DNA from: Liolophura sinensis
Lineage: Eukaryota; Mollusca; Polyplacophora; Chitonida; Chitonidae
Direction: 5' to 3'
Length of the DNA stretch: 60,000 nt
NCBI RefSeq assembly: GCF_032854445.1
Contig: NC_088300.1
Span: 59,248,984 to 59,308,983 of the forward strand
Shown: positions 34,701-46,130 of the stretch, one piece after another
Position numbering within the stretch: the stretch's first letter is position 1
Layout: each line of letters begins with the position of its first letter
The notes under the pieces: model-generated
Databases searched by the model: none
What the model was told of the DNA's origin: nothing
Seen by the model: only the letters and a program-made list of their open reading frames with translations
Position numbers and translations under genes: made by a program

Positions 34701-37668
34701 GGAGCATGTACAAATCAGATGTGCCTGCTGAACATCTTGCCTCCAGCAGACCTGACTCTGGCAGCTACAACGCCTCCCATATTAGCGTACTGTTAGCCCA
34801 GTGACAGGCTTGGCTGTCAGCCTATGCTAAAGAGACTCCAACACGCCATCATTTGGCACAAAAGCACATATTCATTACTTTACGTTGACAGCCCTGTTGC
34901 CATCACCATGGACTGTCTCCTTTAAAACACTTTATCTGTCTTGTAACCACTATAAGAATAACACATGTGCATCTTAAGGATTTTGGTTTCCAGACAAGTA
35001 ACACAGACATATACATACTGTCTAATGCATGTACATATAAGTTCAATATCATATTCAAATTTTAACAGCAGGTTTCATACAACATCAGAAACTCAAACTG
35101 AAATCAATACATTAAAAAAAAAAAACCACAACATTACATAATACATAATCACTTTCTTGCACTTGGGCACAACATTTAAAGCACCATTTCAAACAGTAAA
35201 ATTTTTATCTAGAATAAAATAACTCCATACAAAATATATCTCAATTTCATACTTAAAGGACTTGATGGAACATGTATTTCTTTTTATAAGAATAACAAAT
35301 CCTGCTTCTTAAATGAGCTTCAAACTAAAGTAACTGCAAATTCAAATTTAATCTCTGCTTTTTAATTCATATTGTATGTACATTTAATCTATATTTGATA
35401 TTTTGAGCCAAAAATGAGATAGAGTTTGAGGTCATTTTATGTAATTTATCATTTATGTTTCTTAAAGCATGACTTTTTGATTGATTCAGAGTTATCTCCT
35501 TGGTGACATAGGCCCAATTTGAAATCATGTTTTATTTTGAGCTTTTCAAAATGACCCATATTTTAACACCTGTAATGTTACAACCAATCTATCTTAATTT
35601 ATTTGAAGGATTGTCACAGTGCCTAATGGTTCAATTAATCATGTATACCGATCAGCAAATACCTGAACTACAGGAATAGTATCATGTATTGTGGGTCTGT
35701 AAAGTCTAAATGACTTTCAACGTACTGTGTGCTTGACTGAAAAGGAACACAAACAACTTACAATTTTAATTTTCTACATGTATGCTCCTTTCCATGCTGA
35801 ACAAATAGTTTAATGAAAAAGCAGCAAAATGCTTCCCAGTCAGCCCACATTCCTCTGGGTTGAAGCTAATAACTGCTTACAACCAAACTTCACAACATTA
35901 TCCCAGAGCTCTTTCTCTTCTTCCTTATTACCCCTTGGCTTTAACTCTTACTTTGCATCATCATAAAGCATGTGGTTTATGCTCTGCAGGCCTGTTATTG
36001 GGTAACAAAAAGATGTTTTGTGTAATTTAAGGGGTGTTTGAAATGGCTTCTCAGGGACTTTAGCTTTCTAATTCCCACAAAGGGTCACATTGAAGACAGT
36101 GGTATTGTGGTTTATGATTCCAGCATTTCACACACATCACACTGGTCATATATTTACTGCCAAGGTGCTTTTCACTGCCAGCACCATAATATAACAGAGT
36201 TTTTGTACGTTGTACTCCTATATATGGACTGCTATTGTTATATAATTATTCGGTGTATTGATCACTACATATATACAACAGATTACTAGGAAAAATAATT
36301 CTGATGTTAACTTTAGGAAAGAGATATGTGTGTTACTTACTGTTGGCTAGGCAGGTAAAATAACCCATTCAATAAAAAGCTCAGTACTAATATCCCAATC
36401 TTATGTCAACAGTTGTTTTCATTGATTTTTCCGTTTTCGTTCCACTTATGAAAGATTACTTTAATAGTCATGTATCATGTGACAAAAGTCAGCTTAGATA
36501 CACTTTGTATAAATTACTCTTGCATTACAGTATACATGTATACTATGTTCTACTGCTTTGAAATATTTTCTGCATTTCACATTTCCTGTAAACACAACAC
36601 AAAAACTATTAAGCTTCTCACATGAACTTCAACAGAACAGCATAAACACACAAATATGAACAAGCGCAGTACTCACTCATCTCTTTTGATATCTCTTGGA
36701 CAGTCATTAGGGTCATCTCCAGGAAACTGGTTTGGATAAGCTTGGATGGAATATGGGAAAAAAATCTGCATGATCTGCAAATGAATTACAAGAATTACAG
36801 GTACTAAAAAAACTAAAATACTATAAAACCAAAACAAGTAACAAGGGCAAAGTACTTAAATTCTTACAAAGTGAAACAAAGACACAATGTAATGCCTAGT
36901 TGATAAGTCTTCTGTCTAATTAATGTTCTTATTGAAAAGTCAAACAGTATGTGGTTTTTACAAAACCCCAGATATGGAATATAGCCATTGAGTGCTCATG
37001 TAGTATCAAATTTATTATGAGAGTGAAAAACATTTGCCAATCTGAAATGTAGCATATCCTTAGAAATTTGAAAGTGGTAAACTTACTGGGCAGAAATCCA
37101 CACTCTGGACAATGGCATTGAGGGTTTCTGAATACACATCATGACTGACTATCACAAGGGCTCGCTCAATCCCGCGCACATTTCGCAGAGAGTCCAGTAA
37201 AATCTTCAGATACTCTGCACGGCTGTGAGCTTGGATGACTATCACAGTGCTTTCAGAGTTCAGCTTGAGGCCAAACTTCCTCAAATTGAATATGTGTTGT
37301 TCATCGTTTATTTTCTTAATAGCGGCTCTGATCATTGTAAGGTTGGTGATATCTACGACTGGGAAAGTGCGATTCTCTAAATGACTCATGTTCTTTACTG
37401 GGGGGATGACCAAGCCGGGCTCACCCTGGTGCTGATCATTTCCCAGCCAGTTCCCACCCTGATCTCCGGGCCCATCCTGTGGAATTTGAAACTGAACATG
37501 TCCATCTTCCGATAGCTGGTGATTGTGCTGCATTCCGTTCCTACGGAAATGGTTTCCACTGGGTGGCCCAGCCTGTAGGTTCAGAAGCACATGCATGTTT
37601 AACAGGGCAAACAACAGGACAATAAATACAAGACCAGAGCGCAACAGCCTCATGGGGTGAACCCTCAT
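22491..37668 (-). CDS. MGAT2: MGAT2: alpha-1,6-mannosyl-glycoprotein 2-beta-N-acetylglucosaminyltransferase (GnT-II), complete, 8 coding exons
   Basis: GnT-II adds beta-1,2-GlcNAc from UDP-GlcNAc to the alpha-1,6 mannose of the N-glycan core in the medial Golgi, committing hybrid glycans to complex type. Exons (- strand, 5' to 3'): 37668-37087, 36774-36677, 30740-30641, 28250-28120, 24900-24825, 23957-23868, 23076-22952 and 22719-22491. They join in frame to 476 residues (human about 447). The protein is type II: short cytosolic tail, membrane segment about residues 12-31, and a stem with sequons NMS, NRT and NLT. The catalytic part has VIVIQAHSRAEYLKILLDSL, LVIVSHD, FFPYSIQAYPNQFPGDDP, GHYREAKYSQTKHHWWWK, LEEDYYL (metal-binding EED, about residues 282-284), DDYNWDWT, GECGLH and NGGWGDLRDRELC. 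The start is the first in-frame ATG (37668); a second lies five codons on. It converges on ZRANB1. Confidence 0.97.
22952..23076 (-). CDS. MGAT2: MGAT2 exon 7
   Basis: Residues 360-400: EYCLFDDYNWDWTVQHLS, CLPQKLKVMKMKATRVFH and MGE. DDYNWDWT is a hallmark of the GnT-II catalytic domain. Donor GTAAGG follows two bases of Cys401. Confidence 0.97.
23411..23727. repeat. MITE-like element with about 30-bp terminal inverted repeats, in MGAT2 intron 6
   Basis: The left end AGAGGCCACACCAGAGACTT plus TTGGCAAAA is matched in reverse by the right end TTTCTGCCAAAAATCTCTG then TTGTAGTCTAT, imperfectly. The interior is AT-rich and non-coding. The copy near 12117 shares the left end and part of the interior. 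Confidence 0.6.
23868..23957 (-). CDS. MGAT2: MGAT2 exon 6
   Basis: Residues 330-359: AETAHWISSKHNLGMGIDHR then LWNLMRACAK. It is a symmetric phase 0-0 exon with acceptor TACAG and donor GTAAGT. HNLGMGI matches human HNMGLAL. Confidence 0.95.
24688..24740. repeat. Imperfect inverted repeat in MGAT2 intron 5
   Basis: GTAACAGTATTATCGTTA (24688-24705) faces TAACGATAAAACTGTTAC (24723-24740), with two mismatches in 18 and a 17-base loop. It could be a hairpin or a decayed MITE end. Confidence 0.6.
24825..24900 (-). CDS. MGAT2: MGAT2 exon 5
   Basis: It completes Lys304 and encodes DCKECQIITLGNYDKTQN then YPVNSGK, to residue 329. It matches the ECPECDVLSLGTY region of the human protein. Donor is GTAGGA, phase 0. 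Confidence 0.93.
24901..28119 (-). other. MGAT2 intron 4
   Basis: It contains a SINE A fragment (25888-26019), a TTTA run at 25668-25690 and a poly(A) near 26550. A locally less AT-rich block at 26840-27160 is open on the + strand but unrecognised. Confidence 0.6.
25888..26019 (-). repeat. SINE family A, central fragment
   Basis: It reads GGTGGGGAGGAAACTGGACA, ATCCACAGGTTGCTGCCAGA, AGAGGAAGCCAGCATGAGCT and CTCACAGCGACCGCATTGGT. Both ends of the element are missing. Confidence 0.82.
28120..28250 (-). CDS. MGAT2: MGAT2 exon 4, carries the EED metal-binding motif
   Basis: Residues 261-303, from LSRVFDGLTIMKNYHG through LVLLLEEDYYLAEDS to LNHLRN, with donor GTAAGT after two bases of Lys. LEEDYYL matches the LEEDHYL site of the human enzyme, which binds Mn2+ and UDP. 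Confidence 0.97.
28744..28968 (-). repeat. SINE related to family A (variant)
   Basis: It reads TTTGATTGATATTTAATGCC, TTTTTCACTTCTACCACCAT, GGCACATGGGTGGAGGAAAC and GAAGTGCCCAAAGTAAC, then a tRNA-like end near TTGGATTTGAACAGGTGACC. It has the same layout as family A but a distinct core (CACATGGGTGGAGGAAACCG). Confidence 0.7.
28984..29199. repeat. Three near-identical 72-bp tandem copies
   Basis: ATGAAACTTTTGTTTAGG...GTGTGAACAGTCTGGCC recurs at 28984, 29056 and 29128 with almost no divergence. It is recent and intronic (MGAT2 intron 3). Because 72 is a multiple of three, it leaves an artificial open frame on the - strand. Confidence 0.95.
29971..30209 (-). repeat. SINE family A copy with 7-bp candidate duplication
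   Basis: Body about 29978-30202: TTTATTTATTTCTGTCATTG, CGCCGTACTCAAGAATATTT, GCGGCCAGCATTATGGTGGG to CGCATTGGTGAGAGGTTCCT. ATGGCTA stands at both edges (29971 and 30203). The A-box head is truncated. Confidence 0.88.
30641..30740 (-). CDS. MGAT2: MGAT2 exon 3
   Basis: It completes Glu227 and encodes AVKRNCNNALHPDKYGHYRE then AKYSQTKHHWWWK, to residue 260. The donor is GTAGGT. The HYREAKYSQTKHHWWWK block is near-identical to vertebrate MGAT2. Confidence 0.97.
31923..31954 (+). other. G-quadruplex-prone run
   Basis: GCGGGGGCGGGTTGGG followed by an unbroken run of G and TAGGGG gives four or more G-tracts. It lies on the strand opposite to MGAT2 transcription, so a DNA quadruplex on the non-transcript strand is possible; the RNA would be C-rich. 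Confidence 0.6.
34333..34533. repeat. Three 68-bp tandem copies
   Basis: GTGACAGAATAATCAGTTCT...GAAATGTTCTTGGGTCACAA recurs at 34333, 34401 and 34469 with a few substitutions, inside MGAT2 intron 2. Confidence 0.95.
36677..36774 (-). CDS. MGAT2: MGAT2 exon 2
   Basis: Residues 195-226: IMQIFFPYSIQAYPNQFPGD then DPNDCPRDIKRD. The acceptor is TTGCAG; the donor GTGAGT falls after two bases of a Glu codon. Intron 1 is only 312 bp. Confidence 0.96.
37087..37668 (-). CDS. MGAT2: MGAT2 exon 1 (membrane anchor, stem, start of catalytic domain)
   Basis: It encodes residues 1-194 from MRVHPMRLLRSGLVF to SVDFCP and ends in phase 0 before donor GTAAGT. The frame remains open 60 bp upstream of this ATG but offers only non-ATG codons. 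Three glycosylation sequons lie in the stem. Confidence 0.95.
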
Positions 37669-38982
37669 ACCTGACCCACACACACAGGGAATTCCTTCCC
37701 CTTCACAGCGAGCAAAACAAGGAGGCAAATCTGTCCGTCTGTGTACCGCTGTGTCCCTTAGTACGGAATAGTGAACGTCTACCTTCTACCAGAGGCTACA
37801 GGCATGAATCAAGACTGTTAGCAGAGATAGGCCAACATCCGACCTGGTCTGCAAGGATTAACATGTGTTCCTGGTACAGACACAATCCTATGTGATAGGG
37901 AGTGGGGGAAGTCACTAAGATGTCAACTCCTAGATAAACACACATTTCCACTCACATCCGGACATCCTAAAACCATTTTGCTTCCTCATCTAGCAATGTG
38001 GCACATGTTTTAACTGTCCCTGGCACTTGACTGCTCACGTAACTACTGAAAGGGAACCCAGTATGTTTTTTTTTTCCACATGGTTGTCTGTCAATAATAC
38101 GGCAGTGCAGGTGAGACGGTGAAGGTCTGCAACGGTAGCCACATCTTGCAGATACCCCAGACAGACGTGGCTTGACTCACGTCCTTCCCAATGGTAAAGC
38201 TGATGCCAGCCAAACAGCCGTTAAATCTGTCGTTACCGCCGTGGTTCTAGCGCGGTCCTCTGATGGTCTGTATGATGGGTTTGGTGGGGCTGTCTGCCCG
38301 ATGGCACTCTGTTCAGGCACTCATGTCGGGAATGGTGATATCACAACTCCCTAATCACTTGGCATCCTTCACTGGTCACCTTCCTTTAGCACAGCTCCCT
38401 GACAGCCACTGTAAGCCGACAAAATAAAAGGCAATCTTAATTCATATTCGTATGGTAGATGGATGACACTGGGTACAAACAAAATCAAGAGTGCTACAGA
38501 GGCAGACAATTAGATTCCGTCTTGCTGCAATGCTGTGTCGGGTACCTGGGGTGTTCGTCAAATTCTATTAGGGAGCAGAGGTTTGGAAGACACACCAGTA
38601 TATAGGGTTACTGGAGCCGGGATGAAAGCTTGAGCTGGCAGCCTGGCTATTGATTCAAGGCCAGATCAATACCTAAACCTACTACTGCCAGCAGACAAAG
38701 CCTTTGGTAATAGTGACTGCCATTTAAGAGGTAATACACCACTAGAATGGTAAGCTAATCAAAAACAATAGGCTATTAATCAAGGCACAGGTAGATGTAC
38801 CACTAATTACTCACAGTGTCAGTCATCTTTTTCAAAGCCTATTACGAGTACAAATTAGGCAATTCCTCTGACTTCAAGAACCATGAGATTAAAGTTCCTG
38901 GCTACCAACATGTACAGGTACATGTACATGTATACAAGTATGTGAAGGCACAATGTGTCACATACTCGACAACTTCTTGTAG
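37669..38982 (-). other. 5' side of MGAT2: leader / promoter region not resolved
   Basis: This stretch is less AT-rich with scattered CpGs (for example near 38215-38260), as expected near a transcription start. I see no TATA box with a clear start and cannot say whether further 5' UTR exons exist. TACATGTACATGTACATG-type steps lie near 38915. Confidence 0.4.
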
Positions 38983-39245
38983 CCTATTTATTTATTTGAT
39001 TGGTATTTTACGCCGTTCTCAAGAATATTTCACTTATTCGACAGCGGCCAGCATTATGGTGGGAGGGAGACCGGGTAGAGCCCCTGGGAAAACCATGACC
39101 ATCCGCAGGTTGATGACAAACCTTCCCACATACGGCCGGAGAGGAAGCCAGCATGATCTGGACTTGAACTCACAGCGACCGCACTGGTGAGAGACTCCTG
39201 GGTCATTATGCTGCGCTAGCACACTAACCAATTGCGCCCGTGTAA
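38983..39245 (-). repeat. SINE family A, near full length, variant head
   Basis: It runs from the TTTATTTATTTGATTGG tail to the head, which on - begins ACGGGCGCAATTGGTTAGTG and TGCTAGCGCAGCATAATGAC. The A-box region differs from the copy at 50444, so at least two head variants exist. Confidence 0.9.
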
Positions 39246-40617
39246 CCTAAGCTATTAATGTGCTGTGTCTTACTAAAAAGCTAATGGTAAAAAATCCATG
39301 CCCATGTTACGAAAGAATACGAGTGAATAGTTTAACTGCGTTTCTCCTGACTATACAAATAAAATATGTCTAATCAATCCAATGAATAACTGAAGTGAGC
39401 TCCATATTACAAATGTACATGATGTCAGCATGTTACCAAAATCCAAGTAAATGACTTTGGTACAAAGAATAAAAAAAGTATACATAAATCACTATTAACT
39501 GGTAAGAGTTGACATTAAACCGAATGCCATCTGAATGACAATAAACTTTAATCTATACCTAAAGCCCTGATAAATTCCCTCACCATCTACTCAGTGCAGC
39601 TGGTAATTCATGAAGTCCTAAACAGATATGCAATTTAAATATCAGCACTGAATGTATTGTAGTACAAGTGTACTTTCATCACCATGGCATTACATACCCA
39701 CAGACAGGAATCCCAAACTCTGCCAGGTTAATCATCAATTCCCATCTAACATTAATGTACAAAACATAAAACCTGAATCCACAATGTACTCCTTCCTACT
39801 GAAAAACCACTGTTGTATCTGACATCTGCACGATTTGTACATGTATGAGTTTCAGTTAAATCTACTTACACGTTAAACATGGTCGAAATCATTATTTTCA
39901 CATTAGCATTTACCACTGCAAATTCAAGAAGTGGACCGACTTAAAACCTTAAGCAAACAAGGATATAATGTTAATCCCCCATTAAGCCGAGAGGGCCAGT
40001 ATTACATGTGCTGTTTAGAACTCTGGTTGAGGTTTTCTCATACACATGTACTTATATATTATTTACACTGTACACTACTTATTTTTGCCAAATATAAACG
40101 GAAATAAATCCAGCCACGGTGTAACAAGCACATGACAAGCCAAACAATATCAGGATAAATGAACCAATTTAACAAATACAGACAGCCAGTTGAAACACAG
40201 AAACCCACGGATTTACACCAATTCCTCCTAACAAAAGATATTACTGGCTGATGAATAGCTGACAGGTACATGTATGTGGGTTATCTTTAACACTAGCAGA
40301 CTAATGCTACACAGATAAATGTGAAGTATTAGGTGTGGTACACCTGTGCTCTGTTCATTATATTCACCTGAAGTGTTAAGGGTACATGTACTGTGCATAT
40401 GTACATTATACATGTGCTGTATAATTCTCTTTGGAGAAGATAAATTTAACAGAGTGTTTATTATACCTCAATAAATATTAAATCCTAAACCTGTGAACTT
40501 TCTGGGAAGAAAGGAAACGCACCATGTTGAATATGCCACATTCATGTACATGTACAGTCTAACAAAAATGTAACTGCACATTTAACCTGTGGCTTAAGCT
40601 GTGCGTAGATCGGCCTT
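39246..40617. other. No gene seen
   Basis: AT-rich sequence with several TACATGTA motifs. No exon, RNA gene, array or SINE was recognised. Confidence 0.5.
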
Positions 40618-41240
40618 GAGACTGGGAGCAACTGTATTTTTGGCGACTGGAAGCAACTGGAAGCAACTGGGAGCATATGATCAGATGCTGGTTTCAGTCG
40701 ATCTAAGTACCCTTGCGATCACCAAAACAGCTGACTCAGCAGTTGCTTTGAGTTGAACATATTCTACTATTCTGCGACTCAAGCATCCAGTTGTACCCAG
40801 TTGGGTTGATTTGCTTGCGTCCATTTGGTCACAGTTGTTTACAGTGACGCATGAGAATGACACTATGAAAATGGCAACCACTGAGTGGGCCGATAAAGTG
40901 GACAATAATCTCATCGATATTTGAAGGCTTAGCCGGTGCTTGTACGACACCTCTTGCAAGGCACAGATGAATCATATCATGTATATGGGGAGTGTAGAAA
41001 AGTTGGAATAAATGGACAAGACAATTTTCTGAGAAACCTTAAATTTCAAAAGAAAAGACAACTTAAAGGAACATTATATTATATCAATTACATCCACACA
41101 TCATGTACAAGGGCCCCTGGTGTCATAAGCACTCAAGTTGCTAGAAGTATCTGCTCACAGTTGCCTCCGGTCGTAGTCGACCCTCAGACACCGCCAGTTG
41201 CTCACGATCGTCAAACTTTTCGACATAAGTGCTTTGCGTA
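40618..41240 (+). pseudogene. Decayed MADF-domain-like gene, possibly from a PIF/Harbinger-type transposon
   Basis: From ATG 40871 the frame reads MATTEWADKVDNNLIDI, a stop at 40922, then RLSRCLYDTSCKA in the same frame. LIxxVRxxxCLYDTSxKxY is the N-terminal signature of MADF (SANT/Myb-like) domains, which occur in host regulators and as the second protein of PIF/Harbinger transposons. The flanks carry GCAACT words on the left (40630-40675) and AGTTGC words on the right (41130-41205), an inverted arrangement like subterminal transposon repeats. The domain call is from memory. Confidence 0.45.
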
Positions 41241-43663
41241 GGTCTGTTGTATTGTACAGGTATATAAGGACAATTGTTATTGGAGTGTGCCCATGTGAAT
41301 ACCAATTATGTATTATATATTTATATTAATGTAAAGAATTATTGTATCATTCTATGTTCATTGGAACATGTGAATAAATCGTGGTATCGGTTAGGTATTA
41401 CCTGTATATATTAAGGTAAAGAATTATTGTATGTTCATATGCGTATCAAGTGGGTATACACATATGAATTAATTGTGTATTTTTATATACCAGTATGGTC
41501 TTATTTTTAACAATTAAGATGTAGGAATAAGTGTGTATTATTTTGCCATGCTAAATGCGCAAGACTTATTACTACTGATTTATTAGGTACATTGTTGAAA
41601 TCAGTGCAAACCTGCAGGCCTTGCCTTAATTTGGGTTTGTTTAATAATCAGTAGTCCTGTGGTTACCATGTCTAATGAGACGGTGATTAGATATTAGATC
41701 ACCATAGGGAACACAACACAAGAGTAACCTGAAGGGACACGTCGTGGTTGACAACTGTTCTCTGTGTCTTTATAAGGACAGCCATCAGTGAACACATTAC
41801 TCACAAACTGGACTGCCAAATAAAGAGAAGAACTAATGGTCAACACGGTGTTTTCCCTTCAGATTATTATATGGAACACAACAGGTCTACTACATCGAGT
41901 TGTACCCAGGTGTTTATGATCACAAGTCAACCTACCCCCTGCTTTAGACATACATGTACATGTACATGTATATTTAAGTTGAACAGCTAAACAATTATAT
42001 GTAACTCAATGAAACATCTACTCACAAACGTTCCATATGGTGAATAGGAATCCATATTAGCTTACAACCACACCTACAAATGTATAATGTACCAAAAAGG
42101 TTTAGAGCTACAGAAATTACACCTCAAGAAACTGGAGAAATTTTAAGGCCAAAAGTTATTCAACCATGCAAATTCTTTACCTGTACCTAAGCATATTTGA
42201 GGGTACACTGCATGTATAACTGTAATAAATAATGTAACTATGACCAGTTACTTCATACGAACTTACCCATAACCTGGTATGCTCATGTATTTTCATGCAG
42301 GTTTCACCTAAACTTCACCTCACTTCACCTCAATATCATTAATGCACCTAAACAGACTGACTATATACTCACTCTGGTGAACCATTGTACAGCAAATTAA
42401 TGCCGTCTGATGAGAATTTTAACATGTCCCTGACTAGAGTCACTCACTGGATCAGAGATTTTCTGAATACTGATATGCACTGCCAGTTTACATGTATGTA
42501 TATGTACTATAGGTACACAGACACTTACACATGACCTGTGCCTCAAAATAGCCCAATATTCAGATTATTACATCTGTATTTGATGACCTTTACATTTCCA
42601 TAAGTAACCCAAAACAATCGGATAATGAATGCCCAGATCCTGAGGTTAGCCATGAATGAATAGACTCCACTCCCAGATATCCCACCAGCTTCTTCAGACT
42701 TTAAGAACCCATGGAGGTACATATATCAGTATGTGATAATTTGTACAACCTTGCCACCATGCACTTCTAGGAAATTCAAATACAAACAGGTGTGCTTCCA
42801 AATTTGATGATATTAAGTTCATTCATTTTGGAATTTCCAATCACTGAAATGCTAATGTGACTAGATGAAGGGACACACCGGCATACATAATCAAAGCACA
42901 GTATTAATATTTGTGTACTAATATAAGTATACATAAAGTGTCAATTTTTATAGCTACAAATGTATAAATGTCGTCCAATGAAACCAGTCATATTGTACCA
43001 CATGGCTGTCCTGTACTTTGCTCGCCGTGTTTCTGCAAACATTGATGAGGTTGAAATGTTGACTGAGGAATAAATTTCATTATTTGCTTGATATTCAAAT
43101 TTCCCAAAATACTATTGCGAAGGTCAAACGTGATTTCGGGATATATAAGTGCAGAGTACAGACTGCTTTACCTGACCAAAACGGGAGATCAAAAACTTTC
43201 TCCACTCCAGGCCAGCTAAATCTGTATGTGTATCTTCAGATATCATTTGTATGGGAGGTGAAGGTCCTTGAACAGGTTGAGCTATATAACAAATAGGTCA
43301 TTGTGAAGTGTTTGGTACACTGTAGGGTGGTATGATACTTGCCATATGGTGTTGGAAATCAGCACTGAACTCTTCAACACATCATGGACACCTACCTAAC
43401 AATACCACTCCATAACATACAAAACACTTCACAATAACCTAATAATATTTCAGAGTGAGGGTAATAAAAGATATTTATAGACTTACAAGTCGTAAATCTT
43501 GAGTTTTGTGTGTTTCACCAAACAAATGGTTTCACGAATTAAGCCCAAATTATGTGTATGTTAACTACATGTACATAAAATTATAGCTAAACACTGGCTA
43601 ACTGTACACAGATTATGAGACACAAGACAGTCTCCATCATTCATAGTGGTAAAATGTGTGAGC
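41241..43663. other. No gene seen
   Basis: AT-rich, with TACATGTACATGTACATG near 41950. A short + strand open stretch near 43084-43290 is unrecognised. Nothing else is supported. Confidence 0.45.
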
Positions 43664-43892
43664 TTATTAATTTTATTTATTTAATTGGTGTTTTACAGTT
43701 TCACTTATACAAACAGCAGCCAGTATTATGGTGGAATGAAAGCAGGCTGAGCCCAGGGGAAATCCAAGAACAACTGCATGTTACCAGCAGACGTTCCCAC
43801 ATACCAGCAGCTCTACGACGGCAGCACGAGGTGGACTTGAACTCAAAGCGACCACAACGGTGATACACTCTGGAGTCATTGTGCTGCATGTG
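43664..43892 (-). repeat. SINE family A copy, diverged
   Basis: It reads TTTATTTATTTAATTGGTGT, GCAGCCAGTATTATGGTGG, ACTTGAACTCAAAGCGACCA and GGAGTCATTGTGCTGC. The part after GTTTTACA has lost the usual ACTCAAGAATATT segment. Confidence 0.82.
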
Positions 43893-46130
43893 TAAGTAAA
43901 TTCAAAGTTAATTTGCATGTACAAAGACTCATGACGAACATTTAAAAATTATTCCAAAATGACCAATACATGGAGTGTGCAGTTAGTCAGAAATACCACG
44001 ATATGCCATTTTTGGCAAACTTAAATAGTTATGACTAGATGATCAATACACACACACACAAAACACACATTGGGGGACAGAGTGTGTTCTTGTTTGACAT
44101 CAATTCTGTCAAGAGTGAGTGAGTGCTTGGGGTTTAAGAGGTAGATTAAATAAAACTTTGATTACCATACTTACATGTACATGTAAATGAAGGTGAAACC
44201 CTTCCAATTCGACAGACACTGAATTAATACATGAGATATTTCTAATATTGTTTGTGTGTGTGTGGGGGGGGGGGATTCTCTCACTACTTATCACTTAACA
44301 CATAACAGCTACATGTATGGCCTCAATATGGTATTTTTTTCACAACCCCCACAGTTGTCCTATTGGCTGAAAACTAAGCTCATCACAAAAACTGCCACTG
44401 GGCTTTCCTGTTCACCAGTGCATTCGTCAGCACTAAACACATATGTAAACACATGTACAAGGAGTGATTCTGTATATTGTGTAGTGAGGTGGTGTACTTA
44501 TAACTACATGATGTACATCCACAGGCCTTTCGGAAAGCCCCCTTTTCTTCCCCTGCCCCCTGAAGGAAGCTTATATACACCCTAATAACAATAAAATTCA
44601 TCCATGACTAACTTGCCCATTTCTGCTGATTCTGAGAGTTCTACTGATTTTAGAAACATGTTTTGAGGTTTGCTTGGAAGATGGGAAAATTTTAAGTTTC
44701 AGCACTTAAAATAATACTTAATATTTGTCTCTAAAAATGCACTTTCATGGATGAATTTTCAGGTCATTTGGGGTTTATGTGTACATGTACGCACAACATT
44801 GTCAATATATGTACATGTAATAATGTTTTGTTTCCAGCAAAATGCCCATGTTTCTGTTTTCAGAAAAATTAAAATATTAGAAAAACATTTATTATCACAA
44901 TTAAATATACTTGCATGTCCACTGATGACTTCATGAAGGACTAAAAATGTAAATGTACACACAGGCTTAACGGCATAATCATACATAATGACAATATAAA
45001 AATTGTGTGAGTGCATATGAGCAACATGCCCAAGGCAATATAGAAGTAACAGGTCTTCATTGTGAACATAAGACAAAAGCTGTTATACATGTATATGCGT
45101 TTTCACTCTGAAGGTAGTGTCATGCCAAAATGCCATAATAGCTGCACTTTTTGGGGGGAAAAACAAACACAACATAGGGTTCCCTTTCATGTGATGATGA
45201 CGTAAGATCTTACAGGCATAAACACATGTACACATATCACAACTTTGTGATATGGAATGAGGTGCCTATGGTATTGGAAATTATTATATGCATACATTGC
45301 TACATGACAGCTTTTGCTGAAAATCCACTAATGTTACAGAATAATAAGATTGCAAGTTCAAATCCAGCTTATGCTTGTGATACCACTGCTTATGCCAAAT
45401 GGTTTATGCAGTTAAATATTCATGTACCTGACAAGATGCAGTGTTTTAGCCCACTGGCTTCAGCCCCATGTTCTGCTTGGGTCTTTCATCCTACAGGTGA
45501 ACTTTGTACTAGTGAGCATGCCAGAAAAGATCCTATAAACAATGCTTGTGTGACCCCATAAACTTTTACATGCATGATGTATACATGTACACCTAAGGCA
45601 AACTGTGCAAGATAATTTATACCAGCTCATGCATCACATATCACCTTTAAAAGTCATCCTACACTGTTTGGAAGTTAGCCCCCAAGCTAGGTGTACATGT
45701 AGCGAACTGATGCAATTGACTAAATTGATGCAAACAACTCGATTTGTTTTAAGTAAGAGTTGCTCACTGCACTGGTTAAATGCTGTCTCCAAGTTTCCTT
45801 TTTCTAAACAGATTTATAGAGGCCAAGATCTATGATCTATTGCCAAATCTGCGTCTTGTATCCACATGAGAGGCTGTTTATCAAACTTTATAATAAAAAA
45901 CAATAAATAATATAACCTTATTCAGAAGAGAACTGAAACAGACCTAAAAAGCCACAGTTATTCTTTTTCTGGTGTCCTTGGTAACACAAAAAAATAAATG
46001 TTTATTCTGGGATTCCTATGCCATGTTAAAGCAATCGGAAACACGATGTCATATCACTCGTACCAAAAAGGTAAACCAGGGTTCAGGTGATGTAAGTGGA
46101 AGAGCTGTGTTCTCTGTGGTTATAGAGATA
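43893..46130. other. No gene seen; TG/G microsatellite and SINE crumbs
   Basis: A (TG)n tract followed by ten Gs lies at about 44251-44274. GTGAGTGAGTGCTTGGGGTT at 44114 looks like a reversed SINE B tail. A tRNA-B-box-like AAGTTCAAATCCAGC lies near 45355. No coding exon is supported. Confidence 0.4.

Larger units (their letters stand above)
30741..36676 (-). other. MGAT2 intron 2 (5.9 kb)
   Basis: The largest intron. It contains a G-run near 31930 and a 68-bp triplicate at 34333-34533. Several open stretches of about 100-130 codons on both strands match chance expectation for AT-rich DNA. Confidence 0.7.

Noticed and set aside
37669-37728. In-frame 5' extension of MGAT2 (20 more residues)
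   Set aside because: The extension has no ATG and would begin at TTG. The ATG at 37668 gives a normal short cytosolic tail before the membrane segment.
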